Source of the DNA: CBDULX01 sp048550535
GTDB lineage: Bacteria; Pseudomonadota; Gammaproteobacteria; SZUA-229
Length of the DNA stretch: 7,768 nt
Assembly: GCA_048550535.1 (NCBI GenBank)
Contig: JBLYYN010000119.1
Span: 1-7,768, forward strand
Direction of reading: 5' to 3'
The position numbers and the translations under genes are program-made. Positions within the stretch are counted from its first letter, which is position 1, and every line of letters starts with the position of its first letter. The notes under the pieces were generated by a model that worked only from the letters and a program-made list of their open reading frames with translations, searched no databases and was not told the origin of the DNA. Below, one piece after another: positions 5,168 to 7,768 of this stretch.

Positions 5168-6904
5168 TCACTCCATACCTTCAAAGTAATCGATAATGAG
5201 CTGCGTGGTTTTACGGTTACGGAAATGATTGACGTCCAGGCGATAGGCCGCGCGGATAAAACCATCAGCCTGTTCGATCTCAGTCGGCTCACTGTTAAAG
5301 GCAATGGCCTCAATCAATTCATCACCATCGACGCTGCGCAATTGCATTTTCAGGTGCTTCTCGCCCACTACTCGCCAGTTGTCTACTTCGAATTCACCAT
5401 CGAACAGGGGCTCGGGGAAATGCTGCCCCCAGGGACCGGCATCCCTCAGTGACTGGGCCAGGTCCAGGTTAATATCATCCCCAGTCAGTTCACCATCGGA
5501 TTCGATAATGCCCTGTAGCGCCGCATCATCCAGCTCCAGGGCGGCCTGTTGCTCGAACGCGGTTTTGAAGGCTTCAAACTGCTCCAGCCTGAGGCTCAAA
5601 CCGGCGGCCATGGCATGGCCACCGAACTTGATAATCATACCCGGGTGTTTAGTGGCTATGGCTTCCAGCACATCTCGAATGTGCAGGCCCTTGATCGATC
5701 GGGCCGAACCCTTGATTTCACCGGAACCGGCATCGGCAAAGGCAATCACCGGACGATTGAATTTATCTTTTATACGCGACGCCAGTATACCAATCACACC
5801 CTGGTGCCAGCTGTCATCGAACAGGCACAGACCTTTGGGTAACTGCTCATGGCCCAGGGCTTCGATCACCGGCGCCAACGAAGCCATAGCCTGCTGCTGC
5901 ATATCCTGTTCAATGACACGGCGACTCTGATTCAGGTCATCCAGTTGACGGGCTATGTCTTTAGCCTGATTGATATCATCGGTGAGCAGGCACTCAATGC
6001 CCAGAGACATATCTTCCAGACGACCCGCCGCATTCAATCGGGGGCCCACGGCAAAGCCCAGATCCGAAGCCACGATATTGCTATAGTCGCGGCCGGCTAT
6101 TTCCAGCAGTGCCAATATCCCCGGGCAGCATTGTCCCGAGCGAATGCGTTTCAGTCCCTGCTGCACCAGAATGCGGTTGTTACGATCCAGCGGCACCACA
6201 TCGGCCACCGTACCCAGGGCCACCAGATCCAGCATGCGGCCCATGTTGGGTTCTGGCCTTGAATCACCAAACCAGCCCGATTCACGCAAGGCGGTGCGTA
6301 GCGCCAGCATTACATAAAACACCACGCCAACCCCGGCCAGGGCTTTGCTGTTAAACTCACAGCCCGGTTGATTGGGGTTCACTATGGCATTGGCTCCGGG
6401 CAATTGCTCACCAGCCAGATGGTGGTCGGTGACCACCACCTGAATGCCCGCGGCTTTGGCGGCAGCCACCCCATCGAGACAGGAAATACCGTTATCCACG
6501 GTCACCAGTACGTCCGGCTTATCCTCACAGGCCACCGCGACCAGTTCGGGCGTCAGGCCATATCCAAAATCAAACCGGTTCGGCACCAGAAACGATACCT
6601 GACTGGCCCCCATCATATTCAGAGAGCGCAGGCTCAGGGCCGTGCTGGTGGCACCGTCAGCATCAAAATCCCCCACGATGAGGATTTTCTGGTTCTGTTC
6701 GACAGCGGTTTTCAGGATAGCGACCGCCTGCTCCAGCCCTTTTAAACCCTGCATGGGCAACAGCTGGTCCAGCCCGTAGCTGATATCGTCCATAGACTGC
6801 ACACCGCGGTGACTGTATATGCGTTTGAGCACAGGGTGCAGGTCACTGATATCCAGGCCTGTAGATATCGTGTTTTCGATGCGCTGGATCTGTCGCTTAG
6901 GCAT
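5168..6904 (-). CDS. recJ: single-stranded-DNA-specific 5'-3' exonuclease RecJ
   Basis: The 578-residue cytosolic DHH-family nuclease digests single-stranded DNA 5' to 3' in RecFOR recombination, mismatch repair and base-excision repair. Metal-binding motifs are intact: VGDFDADG (77-84), TVDNG (135-139), TDHH (159-162) and ADVVPL (234-239). PRLNAAGR (288-295) is the typical RecJ linker motif, SARS (400-403) contributes to the DHHA1 domain, and GGHAMAAG (428-435) is its signature. The C-terminal oligonucleotide-binding region (about 465-575) is present and ends normally with IDYFEG. Length matches E. coli RecJ (577). The ATG at 6904 overlaps the end of the upstream rpfE-like gene by eight bases and has no clear ribosome site, so translational coupling is likely. 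Base composition is higher in GC than in the accessory region to its left. Confidence 0.97.
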   Translation of the reverse strand: MPKRQIQRIENTISTGLDISDLHPVLKRIYSHRGVQSMDDISYGLDQLLPMQGLKGLEQAVAILKTAVEQNQKILIVGDFDADGATSTALSLRSLNMMGASQVSFLVPNRFDFGYGLTPELVAVACEDKPDVLVTVDNGISCLDGVAAAKAAGIQVVVTDHHLAGEQLPGANAIVNPNQPGCEFNSKALAGVGVVFYVMLALRTALRESGWFGDSRPEPNMGRMLDLVALGTVADVVPLDRNNRILVQQGLKRIRSGQCCPGILALLEIAGRDYSNIVASDLGFAVGPRLNAAGRLEDMSLGIECLLTDDINQAKDIARQLDDLNQSRRVIEQDMQQQAMASLAPVIEALGHEQLPKGLCLFDDSWHQGVIGILASRIKDKFNRPVIAFADAGSGEIKGSARSIKGLHIRDVLEAIATKHPGMIIKFGGHAMAAGLSLRLEQFEAFKTAFEQQAALELDDAALQGIIESDGELTGDDINLDLAQSLRDAGPWGQHFPEPLFDGEFEVDNWRVVGEKHLKMQLRSVDGDELIEAIAFNSEPTEIEQADGFIRAAYRLDVNHFRNRKTTQLIIDYFEGME

Positions 6905-7768
6905 GGGTATTCACAAACTGGCTTAATGGGCGCAGGCGTCGCCAGAATTTAAAACGGTCTTTGTTATGGATGTTATATCGGCGACCTTCCCCGGAATGCA
7001 AATCAATATGACTGAGATGAGAGGACCTTAACTGCTCATCCAGGGCTTGCACATACTGGTCACATGATTGTTCGATAGAGGAAAACCAGGCCGCCACATC
7101 GCCATAGCTTGCCGGGCCGGCGACAGAATCGATCACCATTAGCCCACTCCCCTCAAGGCTGGCCAGTTGATCCATGCCCTGCTCTAAGGAATACACCGTT
7201 ACGCCCGCCATAGTCGCCAGCCCGCGGCTGAAGGGTTCATCTGAAATCAGCCAGTCCCAGTCAGCCTGTGGCTGAACGGTTTTATTCTCGCCCTCACCCC
7301 ATAACCAGAGACTGTTAATGGTGAGCAATTGCTGTTGCTCCCTTTGCTGGTTCACTTCATGCATATGGAACAGCATTTGCGCTTCGTTGTGTAATCGACG
7401 CCAGTTCAGGGCATCCTCACCGACCGGTAAAAAATGATTCACATTACGCCCTACGGCTTCGACCAGGCGAGTGGTTTCCAGATCCAGTGGCTGTTGACAT
7501 TGCAGATACCAGCGATGGGGATGGGGGGCCACCAGTTTAATGTTATCTTCGGCGAAGTGCTGATTAAAACTGGCCACCAGCTGTTGCGCCTCATCCATCA
7601 TCACTTCAAGCAGATGTTGATCGAGCATCAAGGCATGATCGATGTCCGGCTTGAAATGCACAGGATCGGCGCGATACCAGAAACCTTCGGAGATATCGCA
7701 ATCATCATTGAGGGCGGTGAATTGACAGATGGAATAGCCCGGCGGCAGATTAAACAGTTCGGCGAGTA
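6897..7768 (-). CDS. RpfE/COG4255-type phosphoglycerate-mutase-like protein, 5' end cut by window
   Basis: The frame runs open to the window edge, giving 289 visible residues. A GTG at 7661 could be mistaken for the start, but the upstream codons read GYSICQFTALN and WYRADP continuing into VHFKPDID, which matches the family's WxRADPVH motif, so the true start lies beyond 7768. Further family marks are HRWYL (84-88), the GRNVNHFLPVGEDALNWRRL block (106-125), HNEAQMLFHMHEVNQQRE (126-143) and INSLWLWGEG (150-159). Database members are called RpfE-type regulatory proteins or phosphoglycerate-mutase-like, but the biochemical role is uncertain. The pairing with recJ is known from the Xanthomonas rpf region. 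Here its stop overlaps the recJ start by eight bases, making one transcription unit. No signal peptide or membrane segment is seen in the visible part. Confidence 0.85.
   Translation of the reverse strand, partial: LAELFNLPPGYSICQFTALNDDCDISEGFWYRADPVHFKPDIDHALMLDQHLLEVMMDEAQQLVASFNQHFAEDNIKLVAPHPHRWYLQCQQPLDLETTRLVEAVGRNVNHFLPVGEDALNWRRLHNEAQMLFHMHEVNQQREQQQLLTINSLWLWGEGENKTVQPQADWDWLISDEPFSRGLATMAGVTVYSLEQGMDQLASLEGSGLMVIDSVAGPASYGDVAAWFSSIEQSCDQYVQALDEQLRSSHLSHIDLHSGEGRRYNIHNKDRFKFWRRLRPLSQFVNTHA

Noticed and set aside
5225..6745. Several long plus-strand open frames opposite recJ
   Set aside because: They lie antisense to a full-length, motif-complete recJ; their Pro/Ser/Arg/His-rich translations are typical shadows of a GC-richer coding strand.

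Overview
The window looks like a piece of a gammaproteobacterial chromosome. Four housekeeping-type genes have clear gammaproteobacterial character: an ADP-ribose pyrophosphatase (nudF), a membrane-type class 2 dihydroorotate dehydrogenase (pyrD), the single-strand exonuclease recJ, and, immediately upstream of recJ and overlapping it, an RpfE/COG4255-type protein. The species cannot be named from the sequence.

Layout. Positions 1-85 hold a probable terminator. nudF (86-679, minus) is divergent from a small conserved-looking protein of unknown function (757-1041, plus) across a 77-base gap with good ribosome sites on both sides. The small gene converges on pyrD (1023-2048, minus) and their 3' ends overlap by 19 bases. 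Next is a roughly 3-kb accessory stretch (about 2049-5160) that is lower in GC and patchy. It contains a decayed fragment of an RND/MMPL-type exporter gene (about 2255-2589), a very AT-rich DUF1801 gene (2724-3044, minus), a 550-base gap without a convincing gene (3045-3592), and a secreted PAP2/vanadium-haloperoxidase-like protein (3593-5059, plus). A large bidirectional hairpin terminator (5062-5127) closes this stretch. The right-hand part is the rpfE-like/recJ pair on the minus strand, with the rpfE-like gene cut by the window edge.

How the genes relate. nudF, pyrD and recJ are independent core functions (nucleotide-sugar housekeeping, pyrimidine synthesis, recombination and repair). The rpfE-like gene and recJ are almost certainly co-transcribed and translationally coupled. 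The pyrD-recJ interval looks like an insertion and decay hotspot, where one gene has been destroyed and two unrelated genes of different base composition have been retained.

No multi-gene defence, CRISPR, phage or insertion-sequence system is visible. The observations most worth pursuing are the haloperoxidase-like protein, whose second active-site motif lacks the usual Gly-His, the exporter-gene remnant with near-direct repeats at its apparent deletion junction, and the hairpin that could mask the haloperoxidase ribosome site.
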